The notes below the pieces were generated by a model. It saw only the letters and a list, made by a program, of their open reading frames with translations. It was not told the DNA's origin and did no database searches. A stretch of 14,519 nt of DNA, taken from positions 73,890 to 88,408 of the forward strand of contig DEKO01000026.1 of assembly GCA_002353885.1 (NCBI GenBank), written 5' to 3'. The stretch's first letter is position 1. Every line of letters starts with the position of its first letter. Made by a program: the position numbers and the translations under genes. The stretch is from Porphyromonadaceae bacterium UBA2720 (GTDB lineage Bacteria; Bacteroidota; Bacteroidia; Bacteroidales; Muribaculaceae). Positions 14,517-14,519 of this stretch are shown here, piece after piece.

Positions 14517-14519
14517 CAG

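Overview
The window looks like chromosomal DNA of a fairly GC-rich member of the Bacteroidales (Prevotella or Muribaculaceae-like). This rests on three Bacteroidetes-type promoter boxes (TAnnTTTG, one with a TTTG box 19 nt upstream), weak ribosome-binding sites, a eukaryote-like NADP isocitrate dehydrogenase, and exported caspase-fold proteases. Every supported gene lies on the minus strand, so transcription runs from high to low coordinates. The many long plus-strand reading frames are shadows of these genes.

Right part (14519 to 11379): a two-gene unit encodes a secreted metacaspase-like protease (13580-14461) followed by a secreted helical/TPR-like protein with a C-terminal CHAT protease domain (11379-13523). 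Both catalytic His/Cys pairs are visible. Function is unknown. This is the least explained gene pair in the window.

Middle (11378 to 8585): pta and ackA form the acetyl-CoA/acetate pathway, ending in a clear intrinsic terminator at 8585-8617. The roughly 210-nt leader of pta contains a perfect 17-bp inverted repeat (11001-11017 and 11161-11177) enclosing 143 bp. It could be a structured leader RNA or an invertible DNA segment.

Left part (8426 to 1): a promoter at 8395-8426 drives an apparent operon in the order citD, citE, citF, citX, citC-citG fusion, aconitase-family hydratase, NADP isocitrate dehydrogenase (cut by the window edge). It carries the three subunits of citrate lyase and everything needed to build and attach its prosthetic group and acetylate it. 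It then continues into the citrate-isocitrate-2-oxoglutarate steps. No citrate carrier or CitAB-type sensor is seen. The locus therefore reads less like a citrate-uptake fermentation cluster and more like an internal branch joining oxaloacetate plus acetate to 2-oxoglutarate, in a direction that cannot be told from sequence. The neighbouring pta-ackA genes handle the acetate that citrate lyase releases.

A family of short GC-rich palindromes (core GCGAC-n-GTCGC or variants) recurs in the gaps between genes. Four of them lie 4-15 nt downstream of a stop codon inside an apparent operon. No RNA genes, insertion sequences or CRISPR arrays were seen.
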